Assembly (NCBI GenBank): GCA_017503325.1
Contig: JAFVTI010000029.1
Span: 124,001 to 188,000 of the forward strand
From: Clostridia bacterium
GTDB taxonomy: Bacteria; Bacillota; Clostridia; Oscillospirales; CAG-272
Reading direction: 5' to 3'
DNA length: 64,000 bases
In this document: positions 1-9,030 of the stretch, one piece after another
Position numbering within the stretch: position 1 is the first letter of the stretch
Layout of the letters: the number at the start of each line of letters is the position of its first letter
Notes under the pieces: model-generated
Told to the model about the DNA's origin: nothing
Database searches by the model: none
The model's input: only the letters and a program-made list of their open reading frames with translations
Translations under genes and position numbers: made by a program

Positions 1-833
1 CGCACAAGCCCAAGGCGATTGATCTGCTTGCGGTGGATGTCGCCGCTTTCCATGGTATAGATGCGCGTGGTGTCAATGGCAGAGTGTCCGAGAATGTCCG
101 CAAGACGCACGATGTCCTTATGGATCGAGTAATACGTGCGCGCGAAAAGATGGCGAAGGTTATGAGGAAAAACCTTTTCCTCACTCACCCGCGCCGCTTG
201 GCATAGCTTTTTCATATCAGACCAGATATTCGAGCGGTCAAGCGGCTTGCCGCTTCTTGTCACGAATACCGTACCCGAGACAATCCCCGTTGCCTTGAGA
301 TATGCGCGCAACTGACGGCACAGTTCGCCGGGCAAATATACCCTTCTGCGCTTGCCCTTACAAGCAATATCCGCATATCCGCGCTTAACAGCCTCAACGG
401 TGATAAATTGCAGCTCGGACACGCGGATGCCGCACGCGCATACCGTCTGCATGAGCAGATACAATCGTCTGTTTCCTTTCTCCAGCGCAGCGTTCAAAAG
501 CCGCTCGTATTCCGCACGTGACAGCTCCTTTTCCTTTGCAACAAATACGTTTTTCTGCTGCTTGATACGCTTAACGCACAGGTCACGTCGCTCGCAGAAT
601 GCAAAAAAAGCCCCCAGCGAGGACAGCGTGCTGTTTACGCTTGCTGTGGCGTATCTTTTCTGCAAGTATGCCTTGTAATCAAGCACGACCTGCTTTGTAA
701 TCTCACCCTCTCCCGCATATGAGCCAAACGCACGCAGGTCGCGCATATATTTTTCCACGGTTGCACTCGCTCTCTCCTGCTCTCTCAACTCCTTCTCAAA
801 TGCATCCAATAATTCATCCGTCAACATCAACAT
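1..833 (-). CDS. Tyrosine recombinase/integrase, C-terminus cut by the window edge
   Basis: About 277 residues are visible, beginning at ATG 833 behind an AAGGAG box 8 nt upstream. The N-terminal ~100 residues are a SAM-like core-binding domain. The catalytic domain shows Arg in GIRVSEL, a conserved Lys region, HNLRH (His-x-x-Arg), LGHS (second His) and the nucleophilic Tyr in TTRIYT, so all catalytic residues are present. The order and spacing fit the XerC/XerD-like phage-integrase family, which breaks and rejoins DNA through a 3'-phosphotyrosine. Only a few C-terminal residues should be missing. No att site, excisionase or phage gene is visible beside it, so housekeeping Xer versus accessory integrase cannot be decided. 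Confidence 0.9.
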   Translation of the reverse strand, partial: MLMLTDELLDAFEKELREQERASATVEKYMRDLRAFGSYAGEGEITKQVVLDYKAYLQKRYATASVNSTLSSLGAFFAFCERRDLCVKRIKQQKNVFVAKEKELSRAEYERLLNAALEKGNRRLYLLMQTVCACGIRVSELQFITVEAVKRGYADIACKGKRRRVYLPGELCRQLRAYLKATGIVSGTVFVTRSGKPLDRSNIWSDMKKLCQAARVSEEKVFPHNLRHLFARTYYSIHKDIVRLADILGHSAIDTTRIYTMESGDIHRKQINRLGLV

Positions 834-854
834 CTTACCATCTCCTTTGCTTGC

Positions 855-883
855 ATTATAGCATAAGTATTGGCAAATGTCGT
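855..883 (-). promoter_or_regulatory. Putative promoter of the recombinase gene
   Basis: On the minus strand a perfect TATAAT (855-860) lies 17 bp from ACGACA (878-883, 4/6 match to TTGACA), about 20 bp before the ribosome binding site. Confidence 0.5.
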
Positions 884-899
884 TCCCCGATATGCATGG

Positions 900-930
900 A
901 AAAGGGTCACACCGGTAGGTGTGACCCTTA
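900..930 (-). terminator. Rho-independent terminator of the GH109-like gene
   Basis: A 12-bp perfect stem (902-913 with 918-929, loop GGTA) is followed on the minus strand by TTTT. It sits directly downstream of the stop codon at 943. Confidence 0.75.
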
Positions 931-942
931 GATTATCGATAT

Positions 943-2142
943 TTATTCCCTCTCGCAAAACGCGCCGTTGGTGAAATCCGGGAAGTCTACGGGGGCTCCG
1001 CCCTTGGCGATAGACATCTCGGACAGAGGTGTCACAGCCATCCATGCAGCGGCGTCGTAGACGTCAATCGGGCAAGGCGTGCCGTTTCTGACAGCCTCGA
1101 TGAAGGCGTCGTACACAAGGCCGTCCATGCCGCCGTGTCCGCCGCGGATGCCCTCCTTGAGATACTTTTCCCAAACGGGATGCTCGTACTTTTCCAGGTA
1201 CTTTTCGGCGTTATTCCACTGCACCGACCAATTCCAATGGTCTGCAGGCGTGAAATCGGAATCCATATATACGGAATTGTTGTCTTCCATGTACATACCC
1301 AGCGTGCCGCGCACGGTAAATCTTCTGCTGTATGCTCTGGGCAGCGTCGTATCAAGGCTGAGCGTAATGGTCTCGCCGTTGGCGCACTTGATGATGGTGG
1401 TCACCACGTCGCCCTGTGCAAAATTCGCAGTACGCAGCGCGGGATCGACGTTTTCATGCTGTTTTGCATACTCGTTCATGCCACGCGATTTGCTTGCAAC
1501 CGAGACAAGATTCAAGAATCTGTTGCCTCTGTTGATGTTCAGAATCTGTGCGATCGGGCCAAGCTCGTGCGTGGGGTAGTTCTCGCAGTTTCTGTGCAGA
1601 TAATTGCGCAGTCTGTAGTGTCTGTTTTCTTTGCCGTAAGCGACCTCATCGCGCAAATCGTGGCAATAGCCGCCCTCGCAATGCACGATCTCACCAAACA
1701 ACCCCTGCTTGATCATATTCATGACCATCATCTCAATTCTGCCATAGCAGCAATTTTCAAGGAACATAAAGGGCGTTTTGGTGCGCTCATAAGCGCGGAC
1801 CATATCCCAGCATTGATCGATCGAATAAGCACCGCCGACTTCCATACCCACGGCAATTCCCTTTTCCATGGCTTCGATGGCAATCGGCACGTGGGATTCC
1901 CACGAAGAAAGGATCAGAACAGCATCCGCAAGCTTGGGATCCAGCACCTCATGCCAATCAGTGCTTGCAAAAGGCTTTTCAAATCCACGTCCGACAACGG
2001 TATCCACAGCCCAATTGACCCTATCCTGATATGTATCGCACACAGCAGTCACAACCATATTGTCCATATCCAAAAGGCAATTCTGCAGCATATATCCGCC
2101 TCTGCAGCCAAGACCTATAATCGCCACTCTGACTTTTTCCAT
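943..2142 (-). CDS. Gfo/Idh/MocA family protein, GH109 (alpha-N-acetylgalactosaminidase)-like
   Basis: 399 residues from ATG 2142, preceded by GGGAGG at 8 nt; an upstream ATG in the same frame lies before the predicted transcription start and is rejected. The N-terminus carries a Rossmann motif (VAIIGLGCRGG). The middle contains the block typical of GH109: LENCCYG, GLFGEIVHCEGGYCHDLR, and NYPTHELGPIAQ followed by NINRGNRF. The usual Gfo/Idh EKP motif is absent and reads GMEVGGAYS, as expected for GH109, where NAD-assisted glycoside hydrolysis replaces dehydrogenation. No signal peptide, so probably cytoplasmic. Substrate is inferred from family only; a sugar dehydrogenase role remains possible. 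Confidence 0.8.
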   Translation of the reverse strand: MEKVRVAIIGLGCRGGYMLQNCLLDMDNMVVTAVCDTYQDRVNWAVDTVVGRGFEKPFASTDWHEVLDPKLADAVLILSSWESHVPIAIEAMEKGIAVGMEVGGAYSIDQCWDMVRAYERTKTPFMFLENCCYGRIEMMVMNMIKQGLFGEIVHCEGGYCHDLRDEVAYGKENRHYRLRNYLHRNCENYPTHELGPIAQILNINRGNRFLNLVSVASKSRGMNEYAKQHENVDPALRTANFAQGDVVTTIIKCANGETITLSLDTTLPRAYSRRFTVRGTLGMYMEDNNSVYMDSDFTPADHWNWSVQWNNAEKYLEKYEHPVWEKYLKEGIRGGHGGMDGLVYDAFIEAVRNGTPCPIDVYDAAAWMAVTPLSEMSIAKGGAPVDFPDFTNGAFCERE

Positions 2143-2158
2143 CGTGTTATCCTCCCGT

Positions 2159-2205
2159 GATGAATTCATCCCATATATCATATCATCTTTTTGGTATGAT
2201 GTCAA
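2159..2205 (-). promoter_or_regulatory. Promoter with operator-like palindrome for the GH109-like gene
   Basis: TTGACA (2200-2205) and TATGAT (2177-2182) are 17 bp apart on the minus strand. A perfect 12-bp palindrome GATGAATTCATC (2159-2170) lies at about +8, a position where a repressor would block initiation. Confidence 0.7.
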
Positions 2206-2221
2206 GAATTTTACAAAAGTC

Positions 2222-2250
2222 TTGCAATATGTCTTTGATTGTGCTATAAT
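2222..2250 (+). promoter_or_regulatory. Promoter of trkA-trkH
   Basis: TTGCAA (2222-2227), 17 bp, TATAAT (2245-2250), about 34 bp before the trkA start. It is back to back with the promoter of the divergent GH109-like gene. Confidence 0.8.
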
Positions 2251-2283
2251 GATCCCAATGTCATTTCATAAACGGAGATATAT

Positions 2284-3639
2284 ATGAACATCATTGTTGT
2301 TGGTGCCGGTACGGTCGGCTCGGTTATTTGCAACCAGCTCGCAACCGAAAAGCACGATATTACGTTGGTCGACCAGGATATGGCCGTTCTGACCGAAACG
2401 TCCAACAAGCTGGATATCATTGGCGTACACGGTAACGGCGCATCCGTGTCCACACTGCGCAAGGCAGGAGCGGACAAGGCGGATTTGCTGATCGCCGTGA
2501 CCGATCAGGATGAATTGAATATTCTTTGCTGTGCGTCCGCCAAAAAGCTTGGCACGAAGAATACGGTTGCGCGCGTGCGTAATCCCGAATACAGCGAGCT
2601 GATGCAAATGCTCAGCAAGGATCTGAACCTCTCGCTGACCATCAATCCGGAGCTCTCGGTTGCAAAGGAGATCTCTCGTATGCTCAGATTCCCCTTCGCT
2701 TCCAAAATCGATACTTGCTATCACGGCCGTGTTGAGCTTGCGGAATTTACGGTGGAGGAAGGCTCTGTGCTTTGCGGACTGACGCCCGCACAGATCCACA
2801 CCAAGGTTGGTCTTCACTTTCTGATCTGCTGTGTGCTGCGCAAAAACGAGGCCTATATCCCTAAGGGCGATTTCGTTCTGCAAGCCGGAGACACCGTATG
2901 CATGACTGCGCACAACGACGTCATGGTGCAGTTCTTCAAAGCAATTGGAGCGTACAAGCATCCCGTTCGTGACGTTCTGATCGTTGGTGGAGGCAGAATG
3001 ACCTACTACTTGCTCACGCTCTTGCAAAAGAGCAAGATCAGCGCCACGGTCATTGAACCCAACAAAGCACGCTGCCGTGCTTTGGCCGAGCAATTTGATT
3101 GCACCATCATCCATGAGGATGGTACAAAGCAAGCTGTTCTGCATGAGGAAGGGGTTGCCAATACGGACGCTTTCATCGCGCTCTCGGACGAGGATGAGGA
3201 GAATGCGATCGTTTCCCTTTATGCGAAATCTCAAAACACCAATAAGATCATTACGCTGATCAAGAATATGCAGTACGTGGATCTGTTCAAGGGTGTTGGA
3301 TTGGACAGCATCGTCTCGCCCAAATACTCGACCTCAAATGAGATCGTCAGATACGTCCGTTCTCTGGCAATGACCAAGGACATTCAGATCGAATCTCTGC
3401 ATAAGCTGATGGACAACCGATTTGAAGCTTTGGAAATCATGATCAACGACCATGTGGAGGGCGTGACCGGGATTCCGCTCAAGCAGCTCAAGATCAGACA
3501 GGATATTTTGATCGCAACCATCGTACACAAGGACAAGATCGTGACCCCCTCGGGTAATGACAAAATGGAAAAGGGCGACACCGTTATCCTGATCACCAAG
3601 GGCGAACACATTGACGATATAAAGGATATTTTGAAATAA
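2284..3639 (+). CDS. trkA: Trk potassium uptake system peripheral protein TrkA
   Basis: 451 residues, start fixed by CGGAGA 6 nt upstream. Two tandem RCK modules are visible: the first Rossmann fold at residues 1-130 with GAGTVG and the acid at VDQD, the second from about residue 227 with LIVGGGRM, each followed by a RCK_C domain. TrkA is the cytoplasmic nucleotide-binding gating subunit that controls potassium entry through TrkH. Length matches the double-RCK bacterial TrkA class. It lies 2 nt upstream of trkH, so the two are co-transcribed and probably translationally coupled. Confidence 0.95.
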   Translation: MNIIVVGAGTVGSVICNQLATEKHDITLVDQDMAVLTETSNKLDIIGVHGNGASVSTLRKAGADKADLLIAVTDQDELNILCCASAKKLGTKNTVARVRNPEYSELMQMLSKDLNLSLTINPELSVAKEISRMLRFPFASKIDTCYHGRVELAEFTVEEGSVLCGLTPAQIHTKVGLHFLICCVLRKNEAYIPKGDFVLQAGDTVCMTAHNDVMVQFFKAIGAYKHPVRDVLIVGGGRMTYYLLTLLQKSKISATVIEPNKARCRALAEQFDCTIIHEDGTKQAVLHEEGVANTDAFIALSDEDEENAIVSLYAKSQNTNKIITLIKNMQYVDLFKGVGLDSIVSPKYSTSNEIVRYVRSLAMTKDIQIESLHKLMDNRFEALEIMINDHVEGVTGIPLKQLKIRQDILIATIVHKDKIVTPSGNDKMEKGDTVILITKGEHIDDIKDILK

Positions 3640-3641
3640 TT

Positions 3642-5081
3642 ATGAATTACCGAATGCTTCGCTATTTGCTTGGCTGCATTTTGCTCATAGAAGCGATCCT
3701 TTTGCTGCTTCCGTTGGCGACAGCCATGATATACAAGGAAGATATTCTTCCCTTTGTATATACGATATGTATATTGCTTGTCATATCGGTCCCCTGTGTC
3801 CTTCTCAAGCCTAAAAACACGCACATTTACGCAAGAGAAGGATTTATCTGCGTATCTGCTGCCTGGATCCTGCTTTCCGTATTCGGAGCACTTCCGTTTG
3901 TGTTCAGCGGCGTGATCCCGAATTTTATTGACGCTCTTTTTGAGACTGTTTCGGGTTTTACGACGACCGGTGCTTCTATTCTGACTGCCGTGGAGGGCTT
4001 TCCCCGCAGCATTCTGTTTTGGAGAAGCTTTACGCACTGGGTGGGCGGCATGGGCGTGCTTGTGTTTATGCTGGCTATCCTGCCTTCTGCAGGAGGTGAA
4101 GCCATTCACCTGATGCGCGCAGAGGTTCCCGGGCCCACAAAGGGCAAGCTGGTTCCCAAGATGCGCCAGACTGCGCTGATCCTGTACGGCATCTATATCG
4201 TATTGACGTGCATTGAATTCATTGCTCTGTTGCTTTGCGGATTTCCGTTGTACGATTCGATCGTTACTTCCTTTGCAACAGCAGGAACCGGCGGATTTTC
4301 GGTACTCAACAACTCGATTGCCGGATATGCCAATCCCGCTGCAGAATGGGTGATCGCCGTATTCATGATCCTGTTTGGCATTAACTTCAACCTGTTCTTC
4401 TTGGTTTTGATCGGCAAGGCCAAAGAGGCGCTCAAGAGCGAGGAGCTCAAGGTGTATCTTGGCGTGATCGCGGTTTCAGTCGTTGTCGTTTCGTTAAATA
4501 TTTTCCATTTGATCGGCAATTTGGGAGACTCCGTTCGAACAGCATTTTTCCAAGTGGCCTCCATTATGACAACAACCGGCTTTGTTACGGTGGAATTCAA
4601 CGATTGGCCTGTACTGTCCAAAACAATTCTCACACTTCTCATGATCATCGGTGCTTGTGCAGGCTCTACCGCAGGCGGCTTGAAGATTTCAAGAATCCTC
4701 ATTCTGTTCAAGAATATTTTCCGGGAGATCAAGCATATGATCCGTCCCAGATCGGTCAACGTCGTACGTGTGGACGGCGAGGTGATCTCTGATGAAACGG
4801 TTCGTTCTGCTACCGGATATCTGACCGTATATATGTTGGCCATTGTCATTTGCGTGGTGTTGATTTCAATTGACGGTTACAGTATGGAAACCAATATTAC
4901 CGCTACCCTTTCCTGCATCAACAACATCGGCCCTGCGCTTGGCGACCTTGGTGCAATGGGTAATTTCTCGGTTTTCAGTCCCTTTTCCAAGGTCGTTTTA
5001 ACGCTCGCTATGCTCTTGGGCAGATTGGAATTCGTTCCCATGATCGTATTCTTCTCCCCTTACGCATGGAAAAAAAGATAA
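3642..5081 (+). CDS. trkH: Trk potassium uptake channel subunit TrkH
   Basis: 479 residues of mostly hydrophobic sequence with about ten membrane segments. Pore-loop signatures of the TrkH/KtrB family are visible as SGFTTTGAS, FATAGTGGFS, MTTTGFVT and INNIGPALG, each contributing the selectivity-filter glycine. It forms the potassium-conducting membrane channel gated by TrkA. Start ATG 3642 is two bases after the trkA stop; no independent strong ribosome binding site is seen, which fits coupling. Confidence 0.95.
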   Translation: MNYRMLRYLLGCILLIEAILLLLPLATAMIYKEDILPFVYTICILLVISVPCVLLKPKNTHIYAREGFICVSAAWILLSVFGALPFVFSGVIPNFIDALFETVSGFTTTGASILTAVEGFPRSILFWRSFTHWVGGMGVLVFMLAILPSAGGEAIHLMRAEVPGPTKGKLVPKMRQTALILYGIYIVLTCIEFIALLLCGFPLYDSIVTSFATAGTGGFSVLNNSIAGYANPAAEWVIAVFMILFGINFNLFFLVLIGKAKEALKSEELKVYLGVIAVSVVVVSLNIFHLIGNLGDSVRTAFFQVASIMTTTGFVTVEFNDWPVLSKTILTLLMIIGACAGSTAGGLKISRILILFKNIFREIKHMIRPRSVNVVRVDGEVISDETVRSATGYLTVYMLAIVICVVLISIDGYSMETNITATLSCINNIGPALGDLGAMGNFSVFSPFSKVVLTLAMLLGRLEFVPMIVFFSPYAWKKR

Positions 5082-5090
5082 ATATCATAG

Positions 5091-5120
5091 AAAAAGCAGA
5101 CGGCAATGCCGTCTGCTTTT
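5091..5120. terminator. Bidirectional terminator between trkH and the convergent oxidoreductase
   Basis: A GC-rich stem GCAGACGGC / GCCGTCTGC with loop AAT is extended by A and T runs on both sides, serving both converging transcripts. Confidence 0.85.
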
Positions 5121-5123
5121 CTT

Positions 5124-6092
5124 TTATTTCGTAATGATTTCGGGCTTACCTTGGCTTCGATAAGTCGCCAGTACCAGTCTTACTGCCTTTGCGGCTTCCC
5201 TTGCGTCGATCTCGAAGTGTCTGCCGGTTGCTACACAATCATAGAAATCAGCGATCAAAGCACCGTGTCCGCTTCCGTAGCATGCTTTTCCAAGCGCATG
5301 GGCAACGTCCTCATAATGCTCGTGACGCGTACCGTAGATCACATCCTTGGGCATAAGCTTGATCCATTCACCGTCAGCCTTGAGTGTGATCTCCACCGGG
5401 CAGTCGGTCGGGCCGCCGTTGGTCGCATAAAAGGTAAAGCCGTGATTATGCTCTCCCGCAAGAATAACAGCCGTGTCCTCTACCTCGATCTCATCGGAAA
5501 GCGTCATACAGGAAATCTGCCCTTGCAGAGTCTCGGGCATGCCTACCAGCCATTGAACAAGGTCAAGCGTGTGCAGTGCCTGATTGATCAGCACACCGCC
5601 TCCCTCAGTCGCCCATTTTCCTCTCCAGTCGCCCGAACGGTAATAATTGGCATCTCTGTACCACGTAACGCTTGCAGCTGCACAGAGCGAATTTTTGCCC
5701 TGCAGATAAGCCTTGACCGCTTGATTTGCGGTGTTGTATCTGTTCTGGAAGCAAACGCCGATTTGTGCCTTACTTCTCTCTGCAGCCTCGATCACTCTGA
5801 CGATGTCCTCTTCCGAAATGCAAAGAGGCTTTTCACCAAGAACGTTGATCCCTCTTTCAAGTGCTTCGATGATCATATCCGCATGCAGATAGTGCGGGGT
5901 GCAGATATGCAGCACGTCGATCTCTTCATGATCAAGCATTTCTGCAAGATCGGTATAATGACGCTCGCCCGGAGCATTTTTCAGCTTGTTCGGATCAATG
6001 TCACATACTGCTGCAATGGTATGTCCCTGCTGGGTCAGCACTTGTTCGTGCAGTCTTGCAATATTGCCGTAGCCGACAATTGCGGATCTCAT
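5124..6092 (-). CDS. Gfo/Idh/MocA family oxidoreductase
   Basis: 322 residues, start supported by AAGGAGGACATT before ATG 6092. N-terminal Rossmann fold (MRSAIVGYGNIA) binds NAD(P); GEKPLC holds the family's catalytic lysine; the C-terminal beta-sheet domain includes NQALHTLDLVQWL, where the His is the usual active-site residue. Last gene of a four-gene minus-strand operon (two sugar isomerases, two oxidoreductases), starting 11 nt downstream of its neighbour's stop. The substrate is probably a sugar, sugar acid or cyclitol, but sequence alone does not identify it. Confidence 0.88.
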   Translation of the reverse strand: MRSAIVGYGNIARLHEQVLTQQGHTIAAVCDIDPNKLKNAPGERHYTDLAEMLDHEEIDVLHICTPHYLHADMIIEALERGINVLGEKPLCISEEDIVRVIEAAERSKAQIGVCFQNRYNTANQAVKAYLQGKNSLCAAASVTWYRDANYYRSGDWRGKWATEGGGVLINQALHTLDLVQWLVGMPETLQGQISCMTLSDEIEVEDTAVILAGEHNHGFTFYATNGGPTDCPVEITLKADGEWIKLMPKDVIYGTRHEHYEDVAHALGKACYGSGHGALIADFYDCVATGRHFEIDAREAAKAVRLVLATYRSQGKPEIITK

Positions 6093-6102
6093 AATGTCCT
6101 CC

Positions 6103-7281
6103 TTATTTGCTACCGAAAGTTCCCGCCGTATCTGCTACAGCGCCGTCCTCACAATCCTTTTTTACAGAATTCGCAACGTGCTCCTGCAGCTCCCGATAGT
6201 AACGCGCCTCATCTACGGGCAGCGTGATGGTCTCGCCGTTATTCCAGCCAGAAAGCTCCATAGCGTTCATCATTTCCACGCCGTTGATACCCTCGGTACC
6301 GTCAACGAACAAGGGCTCTTCACCTCTGATGGCAGCAATGAAGTTATTGATAATACCCATGTGCTGCGGGTTTTCACCGTCGGTCTCAACCTCTGTCATG
6401 GTGCACTTGGGCGGGATAAATCCGGTATCTGCGTTTCTTGCCCATTCCTGAGAGTCGTTTTCGTTCTGCCAGTAGAACAGCTTGTTGTTTTCAACCAGCA
6501 GCTTGCCCTTGGTACCGGAAATCTCAAAGCGGTTGGTGCCGGGGGCTTCGCCGGTGGTGGTGATAAACATGCCGGTCGCACCGTTTTGATAGCGGAAGAA
6601 TGCGGTTACCTCGTCCTCTACCTCGATATCATGCCACTTGCCGTACTGGCAGAAGCCGTTGATGGCTACGGGCATCTCACCCACGACCCATTGAACAAGG
6701 TCGATCTGGTGGGGGCACTGGTTGATCAGTACGCCACCGCCTTCCCCCGACCAGGTTGCACGCCAGCTGCCGCTGTCATAGTACTGCTGGGTACGGTACC
6801 AGTCGGTGATGATCCAGGTCACACGCTGCAGCTGGCCAATGCCGCCCAACTGTACGATCTCGCGCATCTTGCGGTATACGCAGTTGGTACGCTGATTGAA
6901 CATCATAGCAAACAGCGCGTTGCTGTTCTTTGCGCACTCGTTCATCTCCTTGACCTGACGGGTATATACGCCCGCGGGCTTATCGCAGATGACGTGAATA
7001 CCGCGTTTGAGGCACTCCATAACCATTTCGGGGTGGAAATAATGCGGTACGACAACCATAACCATGTCGCAAAGACCGCTGTCCAGCATATCAATGTAAT
7101 TATCGAAATATGCAACGTCCATGCCCTGCGTTCTTCCCTTCATTGCCTCAACCTTTGCGGGATTGTTATCGCAAAGCGCGGTAACCACGCCATTCGGGAT
7201 CTTCCCGGGAAGGAACAGTCCTGCCATATAGTGCGTGCCCTGATTACCAAGACCGATAATACCAACTCTTACCTTTTCCAT
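6103..7281 (-). CDS. Gfo/Idh/MocA family oxidoreductase
   Basis: 392 residues from ATG 7281, chosen because GGCAAGGAGG lies 5-9 nt upstream and the protein then starts with the Rossmann strand (MEKVRVGIIGLGNQG). CDKPAG carries the catalytic lysine, and INQCPHQIDLVQW the active-site histidine region. It is about 30 percent identical by eye to the product of the next gene (5124-6092), so the pair probably performs successive or paralogous oxidations on one substrate class. Third gene in the operon running from 8952 to 5124. Confidence 0.88.
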   Translation of the reverse strand: MEKVRVGIIGLGNQGTHYMAGLFLPGKIPNGVVTALCDNNPAKVEAMKGRTQGMDVAYFDNYIDMLDSGLCDMVMVVVPHYFHPEMVMECLKRGIHVICDKPAGVYTRQVKEMNECAKNSNALFAMMFNQRTNCVYRKMREIVQLGGIGQLQRVTWIITDWYRTQQYYDSGSWRATWSGEGGGVLINQCPHQIDLVQWVVGEMPVAINGFCQYGKWHDIEVEDEVTAFFRYQNGATGMFITTTGEAPGTNRFEISGTKGKLLVENNKLFYWQNENDSQEWARNADTGFIPPKCTMTEVETDGENPQHMGIINNFIAAIRGEEPLFVDGTEGINGVEMMNAMELSGWNNGETITLPVDEARYYRELQEHVANSVKKDCEDGAVADTAGTFGSK

Positions 7282-7328
7282 TTTTATCCTCCTTGCCGTC
7301 AATAGCGGCCCAAATAGTTTCAAAATTC

Positions 7329-8099
7329 TTACAAATTGTTCTGAATATATCGAATGCTGCGCTGTACCTGTGCCATTGGATCGGGCATGGTTGCCGCGTT
7401 ATCCTGCTCGACAAGGAAATACTGCGCCCCCGCCGCCTTCATGCGCGGAATCAGGGCTGCAAAATCAATATTACCGTCTCCAACGGGGGCGAATGCGGGG
7501 CTAAAGCTACCAATTGCATCCGAGGAATTCGTGATCATGTAATCCTTGAGATGCACGCAGCAGATCCTTCCCTTCAAGCGGTCGATCGTAGCGCCAATAT
7601 CCACTCCACCGTACTGCAGCCAATAGGTATCCAGCGTGAAATTGATATTGGGTGCATTTTTTATGATATAGTCAAATACTGTCATCCCGTTGTGCTTGAA
7701 AAACTCAAAATGATGGTGATGATAGAAGAAAGAAAAGCCGTTGGCCTTCATGATCTCGCCCGCACGGTCCAGCTGCTCGATCATGGCCTTGCAGCGGTTC
7801 TCGTCTGCTATTTCAGCCGGGGGCATTGCTCCAAGACCAATGTTCTTGCAGCCGAATTTATCGTGCTCCTCCATCAGCGCCTGCGTGTCCTCCACGATTC
7901 GATTCATGGGAACGTGAGTCAACACCACAGGCAGACCCGTCTGCCTGCTGACGCGCGCGATCCTGTCGGGATCAAACGCACCACCGGAATACTGCATATA
8001 GGAATACCCCATTTCCCTCAGCTTTTGCGCAGCCTCGAGAAAATGCTCCTCGGTATCCAGGTAATTTCGAATCGAATACAGATTAAGTCCCGCTTGCAT
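7329..8099 (-). CDS. Sugar phosphate isomerase/epimerase family protein (AP-endonuclease-2 TIM barrel)
   Basis: 256 residues from ATG 8099; GGGAGG is about 11 nt upstream, a slightly long spacing, and the start overlaps the previous gene by 17 nt. TIM-barrel features of the xylose-isomerase-like fold are visible: YHHHHFEF, FTLDTYWLQYGG, CCVHLKDY and LVEQDNAA, whose His, Asp and Glu residues form the divalent-metal site. Such enzymes interconvert keto-sugars and related polyols and are often paired with Gfo/Idh/MocA dehydrogenases, as here. The exact reaction is not predictable. Confidence 0.82.
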   Translation of the reverse strand: MQAGLNLYSIRNYLDTEEHFLEAAQKLREMGYSYMQYSGGAFDPDRIARVSRQTGLPVVLTHVPMNRIVEDTQALMEEHDKFGCKNIGLGAMPPAEIADENRCKAMIEQLDRAGEIMKANGFSFFYHHHHFEFFKHNGMTVFDYIIKNAPNINFTLDTYWLQYGGVDIGATIDRLKGRICCVHLKDYMITNSSDAIGSFSPAFAPVGDGNIDFAALIPRMKAAGAQYFLVEQDNAATMPDPMAQVQRSIRYIQNNL

Positions 8100-8952
8100 T
8101 CTTTTCAAATCCTCCCTTTGTGTAAACATATCCGTTTTTATTCAAGATCTCTTTAAGCGCGTTTGCTGCAGCGTCAAACGCCTCGTCGTTGCTTGCAAAC
8201 GTATATTTGTTTTTCATTTCCTGATGATCGATCTGTGCGTACCCCGCAAACACTTTCAAATGTGGCTCAAGCGTCAGTACCATATCCTGCTCGGGATCAA
8301 CCATGCTGATCAGCGTATCGATCATACCGTCACCGTGGCCTGCAGGAACGATCTCGCCCGTAGATGCGATCACGTCCTTGATATGGAAATACTCGGTTTT
8401 GCCGTGCAAGGCCTTGAGCGTTTCTGCTGCAGGCTGCTCGACCTGCAAGAAATTCGCGGGATCGTAAACGTAATACAAGCCCTGTACGTTTTGCATGATC
8501 AGCAAAACACGCTCCAGCGTATCGCCGTAAATGTCCTTCTCATTTTCGTGACAAAGCTTGACACCGTAACGGTCTGCAACCTCAATCATGCGACGCAGAT
8601 ATTCATATACCTTCTCGGGCTGATCGTAAGCATTAAAAAAGCTGAACATTCGAATGCGCTTTGCACCAAGCACACCCGCAAGCTCGCAGACGTGTGCGAC
8701 TACCTTGAGATATTCATCAATATCGACCATAATATCTACCTTCCCCAAAGGAGAGCCGACCGACCACACGGCGATTCCCGCTGCATCCAGCTCCGCCTTG
8801 ATCTGTGCTGCCTCTTCAAGCGTAAGATCCTTGACGTTTTTGCCTGCAACCGAGCGCAATTCGGTAAGTCCGATACCGTTGCGTTTCATTGCTTTGATCT
8901 GACCTTCCAACGTTGGGTTCGCTTCGTCAGAAAAAGCACATAATCTGATCAT
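8083..8952 (-). CDS. Sugar phosphate isomerase/epimerase family protein (AP-endonuclease-2 TIM barrel)
   Basis: 289 residues, start behind GGAGGTATTTT. The TIM barrel begins at IRLCAFSDEA. Metal-ligand motifs are LCHENEKDI (Glu), YYVYDPANF (Asp), YFHIKDV (His) and LTLEPHL (Glu), matching the xylose-isomerase-like AP2EC fold. First gene of the minus-strand operon that is divergent from the AraC regulator; together with the second isomerase and two dehydrogenases it suggests a dedicated catabolic branch for an unusual sugar or sugar acid feeding the hexuronate pathway. Confidence 0.82.
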   Translation of the reverse strand: MIRLCAFSDEANPTLEGQIKAMKRNGIGLTELRSVAGKNVKDLTLEEAAQIKAELDAAGIAVWSVGSPLGKVDIMVDIDEYLKVVAHVCELAGVLGAKRIRMFSFFNAYDQPEKVYEYLRRMIEVADRYGVKLCHENEKDIYGDTLERVLLIMQNVQGLYYVYDPANFLQVEQPAAETLKALHGKTEYFHIKDVIASTGEIVPAGHGDGMIDTLISMVDPEQDMVLTLEPHLKVFAGYAQIDHQEMKNKYTFASNDEAFDAAANALKEILNKNGYVYTKGGFEKNASGT

Positions 8953-8980
8953 AAAATACCTCCATGATTTACTTATCTAA

Positions 8981-9025
8981 ATTATAACTCTGCTAAATTC
9001 GAAAATAAATTGCAATATTTGCAAT
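8981..9025 (-). promoter_or_regulatory. Promoter of the isomerase/oxidoreductase operon with putative AraC operator
   Basis: TATAAT (8981-8986 on the minus strand) has no good -35 box (TTTATT region), typical of an activator-dependent promoter. Immediately upstream lies a repeated motif, TTGCAATATTTGCAA (9010-9024), containing two TTGCAA palindromes 9 bp apart. The same ATTGCAAT element recurs upstream of uxaC. Confidence 0.6.
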
Positions 9026-9030
9026 AACCA

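Noticed and set aside
1..833. A prophage or integrative element anchored by the tyrosine recombinase
   Set aside because: No phage, conjugation, excisionase or att features are visible in the adjacent sequence; only the window edge lies beyond it.
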